Made by a program: the position numbers and the translations under genes
Notes under the pieces: model-generated
The model's database searches: none
Seen by the model: the letters and a program-made list of their open reading frames with translations, nothing else
What the model was told of the DNA's origin: nothing
Shown: piece after piece, positions 17,979 to 27,727 of the stretch
Position numbering within the stretch: position 1 is the first letter of the stretch
How the letters are laid out: every line of letters begins with the position of its first letter
NCBI GenBank assembly: GCA_913055655.1
Contig: CAJXKA010000001.1
Span: forward strand, 1,240,842 to 1,304,841
Source of the DNA: an uncultured Oceanospirillales bacterium
GTDB lineage: Bacteria > Pseudomonadota > Gammaproteobacteria > Xanthomonadales > SZUA-36
Direction: 5' to 3'
DNA length: 64,000 nucleotides

Positions 17979-18824
17979 TCAACCGCTCTGCACGGAATTG
18001 ACCAGGGTGCCGATTCCGTCGATCGAAATGGTCACGACATCGCCCGCGGCCAGGGCGACATCGTCACCAGGGACGATACCCGTGCCCGTCATCAGCAGGC
18101 AACCGTTGGGGTGGGTATTGTCACGAAAAAGGTAGTCCACCAGCCCGGCGGGCGTGCGCTTCAACTCTGACAGGCGGGTCTCGCCCTCAAAGAGGGCATT
18201 ATCGCCACGCGTGATCAAAAGGCGAATCGCCGTATCGGCACCGGGTAGCTCAGGCGCCACGCGGATGCCGGGGCCGACCGCGGCGCAGCGGCTGAAGGTC
18301 TTGGCCTGTGGCAGGTACAGCGGGTTCTCGCCCTCGATATCCCGGCAACTGAGGTCGTTGCCGACCGTGCAACCGACGATGACCCCGTTCCGGCTGACAG
18401 CCAGCACCAGTTCCGGCTCCGGCACCATCCATTTCGAGTCGCTGCGCAGGCCAAGATCTTCGCCGGGCCCCACCACGCGGTGTGGTGTCGCCTTGAAGAA
18501 GAGTTCCGGTCGCGGCGCATCGTAAACCCGGTCATAGAAATCGCCGCCACCCGCTTCCGCCGACTCTTCCATGCGGGCCTCGCGACTGCGCCGATAGGTC
18601 ACGCCACAGGCCCACAGTTCCTGGCTGACCAGCGGCGCGAGCAGTTCCAGTGTCGACTCATCGAGGGCTGGATCGGCGGCCTGGTGATCACAATGGTGTT
18701 GCAGGCTTTGGAACAGTGCGTCTTCGTTCACCCAGTCGTCCCATTCACCGCCAAGGGGCCAGCAGGCGCCGTCGCGACAGGCGACCGGACCCTGCGCGGT
18801 GCGGTAAAGCATGAAATGTGACAC
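17979..18824 (-). CDS. Fumarylacetoacetase-family 2-keto-3-deoxy sugar-acid dehydratase (KdaD/XylX-like)
   Basis: Predicted to convert 2-keto-3-deoxy-pentonate to 2-oxoglutarate semialdehyde, the second dehydration of the Weimberg-type route. Family motifs are clear: [42 protein letters not shown] (metal ligands), [20 protein letters not shown]. The GTG at 18824 is preferred (AAGGA 8 bases upstream, 281 residues); an ATG at 18845 lies inside a candidate operator and has no ribosome-binding site. It is divergent from a YjhG-type dehydratase, which fits the pathway. Acylpyruvase-like hydrolase activity is the alternative. Confidence 0.8.
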   Translation of the reverse strand: MSHFMLYRTAQGPVACRDGACWPLGGEWDDWVNEDALFQSLQHHCDHQAADPALDESTLELLAPLVSQELWACGVTYRRSREARMEESAEAGGGDFYDRVYDAPRPELFFKATPHRVVGPGEDLGLRSDSKWMVPEPELVLAVSRNGVIVGCTVGNDLSCRDIEGENPLYLPQAKTFSRCAAVGPGIRVAPELPGADTAIRLLITRGDNALFEGETRLSELKRTPAGLVDYLFRDNTHPNGCLLMTGTGIVPGDDVALAAGDVVTISIDGIGTLVNSVQSG

Positions 18825-18836
18825 GGAAATGTCCTT

Positions 18837-18845
18837 CGCTGTCAT
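18837..18845. promoter_or_regulatory. Candidate operator half-site CGCTGTCAT
   Basis: Lies just upstream of the preferred GTG start of the KdaD-like gene, in the short divergent intergenic region. It mirrors TGACAGCG at 18902-18909, the two being about 65 bases apart in opposite orientation. Confidence 0.4.
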
Positions 18846-18887
18846 AAATCACGTACACTGCGCCAGAACGTTTCCCGAGGTCAAGCT

Positions 18888-20849
18888 ATCCGTACCCTTT
18901 TTGACAGCGAAGACACCGCGCTTTACGACGTGCAGACGCACGCAGCCGGCCCGGCCGGCGCCCTGCCCCTGACCGATTCGATGCTGCGCGAACAGCCCAG
19001 CGGCAACCTGTTCGGCTGGACCCAGGACGCTGCGATGGGCTGGAACCCGGCGCAACTGGGGCGCGACGAATACCTGCTCCTGAGCACCCAGGGCGGCCTG
19101 CGCGCGCCCGACGGCACCCCCGTGGCGCTGGGCTACCATACCGGCCACTGGGAAATCAGCCTGCTGGTGGAGGCCGCCGCGCGCGAGGTTCGCGAACTCG
19201 GCGGCATCCCGTTTGCCGGCTACTGCTCCGACCCTTGCGACGGCCGCTCCCAGGGCACGCGCGGCATGTTCGACAGCCTGCCCTTCCGCAACGACGCGGC
19301 CATGGTGCTGCGCCGCCTGGTGCGCTCATTGCCGACCCGCCGCGGCGTCATGGGAATCGCCACCTGCGACAAGGGCCTGCCGGCCATGATGATGGCCCTG
19401 GCGGCGCAGCGCGAACTGCCGGTGGTGCTGGTGCCCGGCGGCGTGACCCTGCCACCGACGCGGGGCGAGGACGCCGGCGCCATCCAGACCATCGGCGCGC
19501 GGTACGCGCACGGCCTGCTGAGCCTGCAGGACGCCGCTGATCTCGGCTGCCGCGCCTGCGCCACGCCGGGCGGTGGCTGCCAGTTCCTCGGCACGGCCGC
19601 CACCGCTCAGGTGATAGGCGAAGCGCTGGGCCTGTCCCTGCCCCACACCGCGCTGGCGCCATCCGGCCAGCCCATCTGGCGCGACATGGCCATACGCTCC
19701 GCCCGCGCGCTGGCGCAGATGGCCGCCAAGGGAGTGTCCTGCGGCGACATCCTCACTGACGCCGCCATCCGCAACGCCATGACCGTACACGCCGCCTTCG
19801 GCGGCTCCACCAACCTGTTGCTGCACCTGCCCGCGATCGCCCACGCGGCGGGCCTTGACCGCCCGACCGTGCACGACTGGATCGCCGTCAACCGCGCCAC
19901 CCCGCGACTGGTGAGCGTATTGCCGAACGGACCCGTTCACCACCCGACGGTGCGCGTGTTCCTGGCCGGGGGCGTGCCCGAGGTGATGCTGCACCTGCGC
20001 GAACTGGGCCTGCTGGATACCGGTGTGCTGACGTCGAGCGGCGAGCCCCTGGACCGGGTGCTCGACCAGTGGGCCGCCTCTGACAGGCGCAAGGCGCTTC
20101 GGCAACGGCTGTACGATGCCGACGATGTCGACCCCGACACGGTCATCCTGCCACCGGAAACGGCCCGCGCCGCAGGCCTGTCCGGCACCCTCGCCTTCCC
20201 CACCGGCAACCTGGCGCCGGACGGTGCGGTGGTGAAAGCGACATCCATCGACCCGGGCCGCGTAACGAATGGCCATTTCCGGCACCACGGACCGGTACGC
20301 TTTTTTGCTGACGAGAAGGCCGCCATGGCGGCGGTGAAGCGGCGCGACGACCAGCGCATCCAGGCCGGGGACGTTCTCGTACTGGCCGGTTGCGGCCCCG
20401 CGGGCACGGGGATGGAAGAGACCTACCAGCTCACCGCGGCGCTGAAGCACCTGCCCTGGGGCAAGGACGTCGCCCTGCTGACGGACGCACGGTTTTCCGG
20501 CGTTTCCACCGGGGCCTGCATCGGCCACATTGGCCCCGAGGCGCTGGCCGGTGGACCGCTTGGACGACTCCGGGACGGCGACCGCGTCCGCATCGACCTG
20601 GACATGACCGCCATGACCGGCCGCATCGACCTGGTCGGCGACCCGGCGGGTGATCATGACGCCGACTGGGGTGCAGCACGGCTGGCCGAACGCGCACCAC
20701 ACCCCTGTCTCGCCGCCCACCCCGACCTGCCCGACGACACCCGGCTCTGGGCGGCCCTGCAGGCCGCCAGTGGCGGCACCTGGGGCGGCTGCGTGTACGA
20801 TGTCGACGCGATTGCATCGCGCCTGATGAACACGAGGACCGAATCATGA
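18888..20849 (+). CDS. D-xylonate dehydratase, YjhG/YagF type (apparent ATC start)
   Basis: IlvD/EDD-family Fe-S dehydratase converting D-xylonate to 2-keto-3-deoxy-D-xylonate. Conserved cysteines and motifs: [93 protein letters not shown]. Similarity to E. coli YjhG continues upstream of the first canonical start (GTG 18930) without a gap ([18 protein letters not shown] against VRNIFADESHDIYTVRTH). The codon in start position is ATC at 18888, with GAGGT 6 bases before. From there the protein is 653 residues, against 655 for YjhG. The stop overlaps the next gene by ATGA. Function is firm; the start is unusual. Confidence 0.9.
   Translation: MRTLFDSEDTALYDVQTHAAGPAGALPLTDSMLREQPSGNLFGWTQDAAMGWNPAQLGRDEYLLLSTQGGLRAPDGTPVALGYHTGHWEISLLVEAAAREVRELGGIPFAGYCSDPCDGRSQGTRGMFDSLPFRNDAAMVLRRLVRSLPTRRGVMGIATCDKGLPAMMMALAAQRELPVVLVPGGVTLPPTRGEDAGAIQTIGARYAHGLLSLQDAADLGCRACATPGGGCQFLGTAATAQVIGEALGLSLPHTALAPSGQPIWRDMAIRSARALAQMAAKGVSCGDILTDAAIRNAMTVHAAFGGSTNLLLHLPAIAHAAGLDRPTVHDWIAVNRATPRLVSVLPNGPVHHPTVRVFLAGGVPEVMLHLRELGLLDTGVLTSSGEPLDRVLDQWAASDRRKALRQRLYDADDVDPDTVILPPETARAAGLSGTLAFPTGNLAPDGAVVKATSIDPGRVTNGHFRHHGPVRFFADEKAAMAAVKRRDDQRIQAGDVLVLAGCGPAGTGMEETYQLTAALKHLPWGKDVALLTDARFSGVSTGACIGHIGPEALAGGPLGRLRDGDRVRIDLDMTAMTGRIDLVGDPAGDHDADWGAARLAERAPHPCLAAHPDLPDDTRLWAALQAASGGTWGGCVYDVDAIASRLMNTRTES
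18902..18909. promoter_or_regulatory. Candidate operator half-site TGACAGCG inside the dehydratase 5' end
   Basis: Same 8-mer as at 13455 and 17891. If functional it would act as a downstream operator with the inverted copy at 18837. Confidence 0.3.
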
Positions 20850-22792
20850 TGTCACCGTTCACCCGCTTCGCGGGCCTGGCCCTGCTGCTCCTGTTACTGG
20901 CCGGCGCCGCAGTCGCCGAGGTCCGCCTGCCCTCGCTGCTCAGCGATGGCGTGGTCCTGCAGCGCGACACACCGGTGCAACTCTGGGGCTGGGCGGATGA
21001 GGGTGAAACCGTGACCGTCCGGCTCGATGGTGAGAAATGGGCGAGCACTACCGCCGGTGACGGACGCTGGCAGGTCCTGGCACCGGCGCGCCCTGCGGGC
21101 GGCCCGCATCAGGTCACCATCGAAGGCGACAACACGCTGACCATCGACGATGCCTGGTTCGGCGATGTCTGGCTGGCGTCCGGCCAGTCCAACATGGAAT
21201 ACCCCCTGTCGCGCCTGGCCGATACGTACGCGGACGAGATCGCCGCCGCCGACCTGCCCCGAATCCGCCAGTTCAAGGTGCCGAAAGCCTGGGACTTCCA
21301 GGGGCCGCGTTCCGATATCGAGGGTGCGCAGTGGCAGGCCGCCAGCCCGGATACCGTGCCCGACTTTTCCGCCGTGGCCTTCTTTTTCGCGCGCGACATC
21401 CAGGCGCAGTACGACATTCCCATTGGCATTATCAATGCCAGCTATGGCGGTTCACCGGCGGAGGGCTGGCTGAACGAAGACGACCTGGCGCCCTGGCCGC
21501 ACTACCTGGCCAAGGCGCAGGCTTACCAGGACGAGGAAACGCTGGCGAACGTTCAAGCCGAGGACCAGGCCCGAAACGACCGCTGGTACGCCGCGCTCGA
21601 GGCGACCGACCCGGGGCTTTCCGCTTCGCCGCCGTGGTTCGCGCCCACCACGGCCGACGCGGACTGGGCAACTTTCGAAATCCCCGGCCAGTGGCGCGAT
21701 TCATCGCTGGGCGAGGCCAGCGGCTTGGCCTGGTTCCGCCGGCACGTGAACCTGCCGGCAGGCGCCGCGGGCCAACCGGCGGTGCTGCGCCTGGGCCGCA
21801 TCGTCGACGCCGACCGCGTGTGGGTCAACGGCACGCTTGTGGGGGAAACCACGTATCAGTACCCGCAACGGCGCTACGAAATACCGGCTGGACTGCTGAA
21901 AGAAGGCGACAACGTCATCGCCGTTCGCGTAGTCAGTTCCGGCGGCAACGGCGCCTTTGTGCCGGAGAAGCCTTACCGGCTGGAGGTCGCCGGCAGCGGG
22001 ATCGACCTCACCGGCGCGTGGAAAGCGAAACGCGGCGCGACCGCCGAACCCCTGCCCGGCCCCGAGTTCCAGGACTGGAACCTGCCGCTGGCTTACTACA
22101 ACGCCATGCTCGCGCCACTGACGCCGATGACGCTGGAAGGCGTGATCTGGTACCAGGGCGAATCAAACGTCAAGAACCCGGCCGAGTACGCCCTGCTGTT
22201 CCCGGCCATGATCCAGGCCTGGCGCCGCTATTTCGACGTGCCTGATCTGCCATTCCTGTTCGTCCAGCTGGCCAACTTCCTCGAGGCACGGGAGCAGCCC
22301 GTCGACAGCGACTGGGCCGAAACCCGCGAGGCCCAGGCCGCGGCGCTGGCGCTGCCACACACGGGCATGGCGACCGCCATCGACGTCGGCGAATGGAACG
22401 ATATTCACCCGACCGACAAGCGCTCGGTGGGCCAGCGACTGGCGCTGGCGGCGCGCAAGGTGGCCTATGGTGAGACGGATCTCGTGGCATCCGGACCCAC
22501 GTTCGCCGATGTGCGGGCAAAAGGCCGCAAGCTGGTGATTGAATTCGATCATGTCGGCAGCGGCCTGGCGGCGCGCGGGGAAGCGCTGCAGGGTTTCGCC
22601 GTCGCTGCTGCTGATGTCGACTTTCACTGGGCCGAGGCCCGCATCGACGGCGACACCGTGATCGTCTCCAGCGAGCAGGTCAGCCACCCGGCCCGGGTTC
22701 GTTACGCCTGGGCCGACAACCCCGACTCGGCGAACCTTTACAACGAGGAGGGACTGCCCGCGCCGCCGTTCCGCGCGGCTGTTCCGCGCTAA
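20846..22792 (+). CDS. CE20-like acetylesterase (sialate O-acetylesterase superfamily)
   Basis: A 648-residue exported SGNH hydrolase (signal peptide [19 protein letters not shown]). Block I is [12 protein letters not shown] (Ser nucleophile), a middle block reads [10 protein letters not shown], and WNDIHPTDK gives the catalytic Asp/His near the C terminus. A beta-sandwich (about residues 270-390, [20 protein letters not shown] to [12 protein letters not shown]) splits the SGNH domain. That architecture matches the CE20 xyloglucan/xylan acetylesterase described in Xanthomonas. With xylan genes and a GH31 alpha-xylosidase around it, deacetylation of hemicellulose fits far better than sialic acid. 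ATGA overlap with the dehydratase indicates one operon. Confidence 0.85.
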   Translation: MMSPFTRFAGLALLLLLLAGAAVAEVRLPSLLSDGVVLQRDTPVQLWGWADEGETVTVRLDGEKWASTTAGDGRWQVLAPARPAGGPHQVTIEGDNTLTIDDAWFGDVWLASGQSNMEYPLSRLADTYADEIAAADLPRIRQFKVPKAWDFQGPRSDIEGAQWQAASPDTVPDFSAVAFFFARDIQAQYDIPIGIINASYGGSPAEGWLNEDDLAPWPHYLAKAQAYQDEETLANVQAEDQARNDRWYAALEATDPGLSASPPWFAPTTADADWATFEIPGQWRDSSLGEASGLAWFRRHVNLPAGAAGQPAVLRLGRIVDADRVWVNGTLVGETTYQYPQRRYEIPAGLLKEGDNVIAVRVVSSGGNGAFVPEKPYRLEVAGSGIDLTGAWKAKRGATAEPLPGPEFQDWNLPLAYYNAMLAPLTPMTLEGVIWYQGESNVKNPAEYALLFPAMIQAWRRYFDVPDLPFLFVQLANFLEAREQPVDSDWAETREAQAAALALPHTGMATAIDVGEWNDIHPTDKRSVGQRLALAARKVAYGETDLVASGPTFADVRAKGRKLVIEFDHVGSGLAARGEALQGFAVAAADVDFHWAEARIDGDTVIVSSEQVSHPARVRYAWADNPDSANLYNEEGLPAPPFRAAVPR

Positions 22793-22819
22793 AGAGGCCC
22801 CGGCGCGACCCGGCCAGGT

Positions 22820-23875
22820 TCAGGCCCGCGGCGGCCCGTCCGACTGGCGCCGGACCAGCGCGTATTCCAGGGTGTCGTGGCGTGAGTCGAAAGGCTCGCC
22901 GGCGGCGCGACGGGCAATCTTTTCCATCAGCAGTTCGATGGCGGCTTTCGCCAGGTCGGCAATCGGGACATGAATCGTCGTCAAGGGCGGCCAGATGGCG
23001 CTGGCCAGCGGCGTATCATCGAAGCCCGTGACCGACAGGTCGGCGGGGACATCCAGCCCATGCCGGATCGCGCTGGCCACAACCGCCGCCGCCATCTCGT
23101 CATTGCTGGCGAAGATCGCCGTCGGCCGCTCGTCCAGGCCCAGCAACTTTTCAGCCGCCTCCAGCCCCGACCGGTAGGTGAACCTGCCCTCGGCCACCAG
23201 TGAATCATCGGCTGCAAAACCGGCCTGGGACAGTGCCTCGCGGTAGCCCTCCAGTCGATGCCGGCTGGTCGCATGACCCGGGTGACCGGCGATAAAACCG
23301 ATGCGGCGGTGCCCGAGGTCGGCCAGGTGCCGCGTCATCTCGAACGCGGCCGCACGGGCATCGACGCCCACCGAACAGACCCGTTCACGGACACGCCCCG
23401 AGGTGATGACCACGGCCGGGACATCGTGCGACTCCAGGTAGTCCAGCACCGCGGGGGCGTTGGCCAGCGGTGGTGCGATCATGAGCCCGTCGGCGCCCTC
23501 CTCGATCAGTCGGGCCACTTCCGTGGCCGCGTCCCGGGTGTCCGGGCACTTCTCGACGATGAACTGCGCATTGTGTCGGCGAACCTGCTCGAGCCCGCCG
23601 AACATGAGTTCGGCGATGTACGCCCCGGGCTGGGCATAGATCATGGCAAGCCGGACCTGCCGGGCGCCGGCGAGGTGGCGCGCCGCCACGTTTGGTGAAT
23701 AGCCGGTCGCTTCGACCGCGGCCAGCACCCGTTCCCGGGTCGAATCACGGACCGAGGGGTTGCCGGTGATGACCCTCGACACCGTCATGGCGGAAACACC
23801 GGCGAGCTCGGCAACATCTTTCAGTGTCGGCGCCGGTTTCCCGGGCCCGGTTTTTTTTGAATCTCGATCAATCAT
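22820..23875 (-). CDS. LacI-family transcriptional regulator (alpha-xylosidase side)
   Basis: A second LacI-type repressor, with HTH TLKDVAELAGVSAMTVSRVITG, hinge NVAARHLAGARQVR, and effector domain with DSVTGFDDTPLASAIWPPL-like C-terminal motif. It is recognisably related to the regulator at 5114-6184 (shared ATGYSPN-AAR-LA and FTYRSGLEAAEKLL segments). The start is uncertain: ATG 23875 is used, but ATG 23902 and GTG 23908 are in frame and none has a good ribosome-binding site. The ATG overlaps the inverted repeat ATGGTC-C-GACCAT. It is divergent from the GH31 gene, which it probably controls. Confidence 0.88.
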   Translation of the reverse strand: MIDRDSKKTGPGKPAPTLKDVAELAGVSAMTVSRVITGNPSVRDSTRERVLAAVEATGYSPNVAARHLAGARQVRLAMIYAQPGAYIAELMFGGLEQVRRHNAQFIVEKCPDTRDAATEVARLIEEGADGLMIAPPLANAPAVLDYLESHDVPAVVITSGRVRERVCSVGVDARAAAFEMTRHLADLGHRRIGFIAGHPGHATSRHRLEGYREALSQAGFAADDSLVAEGRFTYRSGLEAAEKLLGLDERPTAIFASNDEMAAAVVASAIRHGLDVPADLSVTGFDDTPLASAIWPPLTTIHVPIADLAKAAIELLMEKIARRAAGEPFDSRHDTLEYALVRRQSDGPPRA

Positions 23876-23886
23876 GGTCCGACCAT
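23874..23886. promoter_or_regulatory. Inverted repeat ATGGTC-C-GACCAT at the LacI gene start
   Basis: A perfect 6+6 repeat overlapping the proposed ATG, in the LacI/GH31 divergent region. It is a candidate autoregulatory site. Confidence 0.35.
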
Positions 23887-23949
23887 TGCGTAGCGGCGCC
23901 ATTCCCACTAGATTGGCAGCGGCTCAATGAAAAACGTTTAACAAAACCG

Positions 23950-26907
23950 ATGCAAAACACTTTTCGCTCGCGCTCTTCCGAACTCATCCACCGGTCACGC
24001 CTGGCGTTGCCACTGGCACTGGCTGTTGTAGCCGCCTGTTCCTCACCCGCGCCGGAAACACCAACCGGCCACGGCGAATGGACCGCTTCCACGACCGGCG
24101 TCCTGGTCCGGCCCGCGAGTGGCGAAGCCGGCAGTGTCCGGCTGACCGTCATGCGCGACGACATCGTCCGCGTCACCACGGCCACCGGCAACTCGCCCGA
24201 CCCGGCTGAAAGCATCATGGTAGTGGCGGACGCCGTTGAAAGCGACTTCGAGGTGAGTGAATCGGATGGGATGGTCCGGCTGGAAACACCTGGGATGGCC
24301 GCCGAGGTGTCGCTGTCCGACGGCAAAATCAAGTTCTTTGGCAGCGACGGTGAACCCCTGCTGAGCGGCCTGAACAGCGGCGAGTTCGGCTCCGTGACGC
24401 GTGACCCGGAGCCGGCCCGCGACGGCTTCCACGCGTTACGCCAGGCCTGGCGCGCCGGCGACGGCGAATCCTGGTATGGCCTGGGCCAGCACCAGGGCGG
24501 CCAGGTCGACCTGAACGGCGAGAATGTGCGCCTGACCACGCACAACATGATCATCACCCTGCCCTACCTGGTCTCCACCGGCGGCTGGGGCATTCTCTGG
24601 GACAACAACGCGGAAACGTTCTTTGGGCAGCCCGGGGAAGCCGCGCCACTGGCCACTCACTTCGAGCTGCGCGACGCTGACGGCAACCCGGGTGGCCTGA
24701 CGGTGCGTTACTTCGAGGGCGATGAACTGCTGCTGGAACGCACCGAGACCGACCTTGACCGCCAGTTCCTGGCCCGCGGCAGCGAGTTTGAACATCCCCT
24801 GCCGCCGGAAGCCGCGGACGCGGAGAACCTGCGCATCGAACTGGAGGGCACCCTTACCAGCGAGGTCGGCGGACGCCACGAGCTGCTGATGTACTCCAGC
24901 GGCTACGCCGCCCTGTCCATTGATAACGAGACCGTGCTCGACCGCTGGCGCATGAACTGGAACCCCTGGTATCACGCCGTGAACGTCGATTTCGAGCCCG
25001 GCGAGCCGAAAAACATCCGCCTGGACTGGAACACGCAGGGTGGCTACATGCGCCTGCTGGCGCACCCGCCCGCCACCGCTGAAGACCGCAACGTGGTGTC
25101 GTTCGCCTCCGACACGGGCCGCGCCATCGACTATTACGTCGTCGCCGGCGAGACCACCGACGACCTCGTGGCCGGCTACCGCCACCTGACCGGCAAGTCC
25201 GTCATGCTGCCGCGCTGGGCCTACGGCTTCTGGCAGTCGCGCGAGCGCTACAAGTCGCAGGACGAGCTGCTGGACGCGCTGGCCGGTTACCGCGACCGCA
25301 ACCTGCCCATCGACAACATCGTGCTCGACTGGTCTTACTGGCCCGTGGACGCCTGGGGCAGCCACGATTTCGACCCGGAGTTCTTCCCCGACCCGGCGGC
25401 CATGGTCGACGAAGTCCACGCCATGGACGCGCGCATCATGATCTCGGTGTGGCCGAAGTTCTATCCCACCACCGACCATTACAAGGAACTGGACGCCGGC
25501 GGCCACATGCTCACGCGCAATATCGACGAGGGCAACCTGGACTGGATCTACCCGGGCTACCTGAACGCCTTCTACGACGCCTGGGACCCGGCCGGCCGCG
25601 AAATGTACTGGCGCCAGATGGACGAGAGCCTGAACTCGCTGGGCTTTGATGCCTGGTGGCTGGACGCGGTAGAACCGGACATTCATTCCAACCTCAGCTT
25701 CCAGAAACGCAAATGGAACACCAGCCCGAATTTCCTCGGCACCGGCGCCGAGCAGTTCAACAGCTACGCGGTCCCGCACGCGGAGGCGGTTTACCAGGGT
25801 GACCGCGCTGCTTCGCCCGATACCCGTGTCTTTATCCTGACGCGCTCGGGCTTCGGCGGCATCCAGCGCACCGCGTCGGCCATCTGGAGCGGCGACATCG
25901 TCTCGCGCTGGTCAAACATGAAGGAGCAGATCGCCGCCGGCATCGGTGTGGCCATGGCCGGTGTACCGAACTGGACCTTCGACATCGGCGGCTTTACCCC
26001 GGAGGACCGGTTCCGTTACTTCGACGGCGGCTCGACCGGCCCGTACACGCAGATTCCCGAGGACCAGCTGGCCGAGTGGCAGGAGCTGAACACCCGCTGG
26101 TTCCAGTTCGGCGCCTTCGTGCCGCTGTTCCGCTCGCACGGCCAGAACCCTTACCGCGAGATCTACAACATCGCGCCCGAGGGTTCGGTGGCCTACGAGA
26201 GCATGGCCGAACACCTGCGCCTGCGTTACCGGCTGATGCCCTACATCTACTCGATTGCGGGCGACATGTATCACCGCGACGGCACGCTGATGCGCGGCCT
26301 GGCCATGGATTTCCCCGGCGACATGACGGCGCGCCGGCTGACCGACCAGTACCTGTTCGGCCCGGCGATCCTGGTCAGCCCGGTCCATGAGCCGGGCGTG
26401 ACCGCTCGCGATGTCTACCTGCCTGAAGGCACCGACTGGTACGACCTGCGCTCCGGTGAGCGTCACAGCGGCGGCCGCACCGTCAATGCCGCGGCGCCAC
26501 TGGACACCATGCCGCTGTTCGTGCGCGCCGGTGCCATTGTGCCCACCGGTCCCACCATCCAGCACAGCAACGAGATGCTCAACGCGCCCCTGACCATCAA
26601 CGTCTGGACCGGCGCGGATGGTGCGTTCGAGCTCTACGAGGATGACGGCCTGAGCTACGACTACGAGAATGGTGAGTGGTCCCGCATCCCGCTCAGCTGG
26701 GACGAGGCCTCCGCGACGCTGACCATCGGCCAACGCGAAGGCGGCTTCCCGGAGATGGCGCAGCAACGGGAGATCCGGGTGCGGTTCATCGACGGCCCGC
26801 GCGCCGACGCCATGGATTTTGACGCCGGCATCGCCGCCACGGTGGACTACGACGGCACGGAACTGAAGGTGCAGCGAAAAGACAACCGGAACGGCGATTC
26901 CGGGTGA
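23950..26907 (+). CDS. Alpha-xylosidase-type GH31 lipoprotein with PA14 domain
   Basis: Removes alpha-linked xylose from xyloglucan oligosaccharides, or a related alpha-glycoside. From ATG 23950 the protein is 985 residues with a lipoprotein signal (PLALAVVAAC, Cys lipobox), so it is membrane-anchored, probably in the periplasm. An N-terminal beta domain is followed by a PA14 insert (about residues 275-390, SEFEHPLPPEAADAENLRIE to GGYMRLLAH), then the catalytic barrel with WWLDAVEPD (Asp572 as nucleophile candidate). PA14-containing GH31 is typical of Cellvibrio Xyl31A-type alpha-xylosidases. A longer frame from 23824 overlaps the divergent lacI gene and is rejected. Confidence 0.9.
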   Translation: MQNTFRSRSSELIHRSRLALPLALAVVAACSSPAPETPTGHGEWTASTTGVLVRPASGEAGSVRLTVMRDDIVRVTTATGNSPDPAESIMVVADAVESDFEVSESDGMVRLETPGMAAEVSLSDGKIKFFGSDGEPLLSGLNSGEFGSVTRDPEPARDGFHALRQAWRAGDGESWYGLGQHQGGQVDLNGENVRLTTHNMIITLPYLVSTGGWGILWDNNAETFFGQPGEAAPLATHFELRDADGNPGGLTVRYFEGDELLLERTETDLDRQFLARGSEFEHPLPPEAADAENLRIELEGTLTSEVGGRHELLMYSSGYAALSIDNETVLDRWRMNWNPWYHAVNVDFEPGEPKNIRLDWNTQGGYMRLLAHPPATAEDRNVVSFASDTGRAIDYYVVAGETTDDLVAGYRHLTGKSVMLPRWAYGFWQSRERYKSQDELLDALAGYRDRNLPIDNIVLDWSYWPVDAWGSHDFDPEFFPDPAAMVDEVHAMDARIMISVWPKFYPTTDHYKELDAGGHMLTRNIDEGNLDWIYPGYLNAFYDAWDPAGREMYWRQMDESLNSLGFDAWWLDAVEPDIHSNLSFQKRKWNTSPNFLGTGAEQFNSYAVPHAEAVYQGDRAASPDTRVFILTRSGFGGIQRTASAIWSGDIVSRWSNMKEQIAAGIGVAMAGVPNWTFDIGGFTPEDRFRYFDGGSTGPYTQIPEDQLAEWQELNTRWFQFGAFVPLFRSHGQNPYREIYNIAPEGSVAYESMAEHLRLRYRLMPYIYSIAGDMYHRDGTLMRGLAMDFPGDMTARRLTDQYLFGPAILVSPVHEPGVTARDVYLPEGTDWYDLRSGERHSGGRTVNAAAPLDTMPLFVRAGAIVPTGPTIQHSNEMLNAPLTINVWTGADGAFELYEDDGLSYDYENGEWSRIPLSWDEASATLTIGQREGGFPEMAQQREIRVRFIDGPRADAMDFDAGIAATVDYDGTELKVQRKDNRNGDSG

Positions 26908-26959
26908 TGCCGGACCGTCGCATTGGGTATCATTGGCGCCTGCCCGGAATGAGCGCACC

Positions 26960-27727
26960 ATGACCTACTGTCTCGCCATCAAGATCGACCAGGGCCTGGT
27001 TTTCTGTAGCGACTCCCGCACCAACGCGGGCGTCGACCAGGTCAATACCTTCAGCAAGATGCATGCCTTCGAGGATGCGCCTGACCGCGCCATCTGCCTG
27101 CTCAGCGCCGGCAACCTGGCCACCACGCAGGCGGTGATCCGTCAGATCCGGCGCGACAACGAAGATGGCGCCGGCACCTGCCTGGACAATGTCCGCGACC
27201 TGGCCGCAGCCGCGGAGTACGTCGGCAAATTGAGCCGCGCCGAGCAGCGAAAGCACCACTCCAACGACGAGGAAGACAGCTTCAACCCGGAGGCGAGTTT
27301 TATCCTGGGCGGCTACATCGCCGGACGTCCACACCAGCTCTACCTGGTCTACCCCGAGGGCAACTACATCGCCGCGACCACGCAGACGCCGTTCCTGCAG
27401 ATCGGTGAGTCCAAGTACGGCAAGCCGATTCTCGACCGCATCATCGAGGGCGACGTCTCGCTGGAAGTCGCGGCCCGATGTGCGCTGGTGTCGATGGACT
27501 CCACCATGCGCAGCAACGTCACCGTCGGCCCGCCCATCGAGCTGCTGATCTACAAGTCCGAGGCACCGACGCAGAAAGTGCGGCACAGGTTCCAGCAGGA
27601 CAACCCGTACCTGCATGAGCTGCGGCGCAGCTGGCAGAACAACCTGAAAGAAGCCTTCGAAAAGCTGCCAAACCTGCCCGTCAACCGGCCGGCCGTGCAA
27701 CTGGTGGATGTGCGCTCAGACGGCTGA
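26960..27727 (+). CDS. Anbu proteasome-like peptidase
   Basis: A 255-residue Ntn-hydrolase of the ancestral beta-subunit (Anbu/BPH) family. It starts MTYCLAIKIDQGLVFCSDSR, followed by TNAGVDQVNTFSKMH, as in Anbu proteins; removing Met exposes Thr as the N-terminal nucleophile. The ATG at 26960 is therefore chosen over an upstream in-frame codon. It is tail-to-tail with the zinc-metallopeptidase gene, overlapping by 12 bases. Known Anbu loci pair it with alpha-E and ATP-grasp proteins, both present here on the opposite strand. The physiological substrate is unknown for the family. Confidence 0.93.
   Translation: MTYCLAIKIDQGLVFCSDSRTNAGVDQVNTFSKMHAFEDAPDRAICLLSAGNLATTQAVIRQIRRDNEDGAGTCLDNVRDLAAAAEYVGKLSRAEQRKHHSNDEEDSFNPEASFILGGYIAGRPHQLYLVYPEGNYIAATTQTPFLQIGESKYGKPILDRIIEGDVSLEVAARCALVSMDSTMRSNVTVGPPIELLIYKSEAPTQKVRHRFQQDNPYLHELRRSWQNNLKEAFEKLPNLPVNRPAVQLVDVRSDG

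Noticed and set aside
18888..18932. Xylonate dehydratase as an N-terminally truncated pseudogene
   Set aside because: The upstream homologous codons are in frame with no stop, and a ribosome-binding site is in place; only the start codon is unusual.
19326..20720. 464-codon minus-strand frame over the xylonate dehydratase
   Set aside because: Antisense shadow of a full-length, well-conserved dehydratase.
20846..22792. Sialic-acid metabolism role for the sialate-O-acetylesterase-like gene
   Set aside because: No sialic acid gene is nearby; domain layout and neighbours fit a hemicellulose acetylesterase.
24436..25779. 447-codon minus-strand frame inside the GH31 gene
   Set aside because: Shadow frame with no domain; the plus strand holds the PA14 and catalytic domains.
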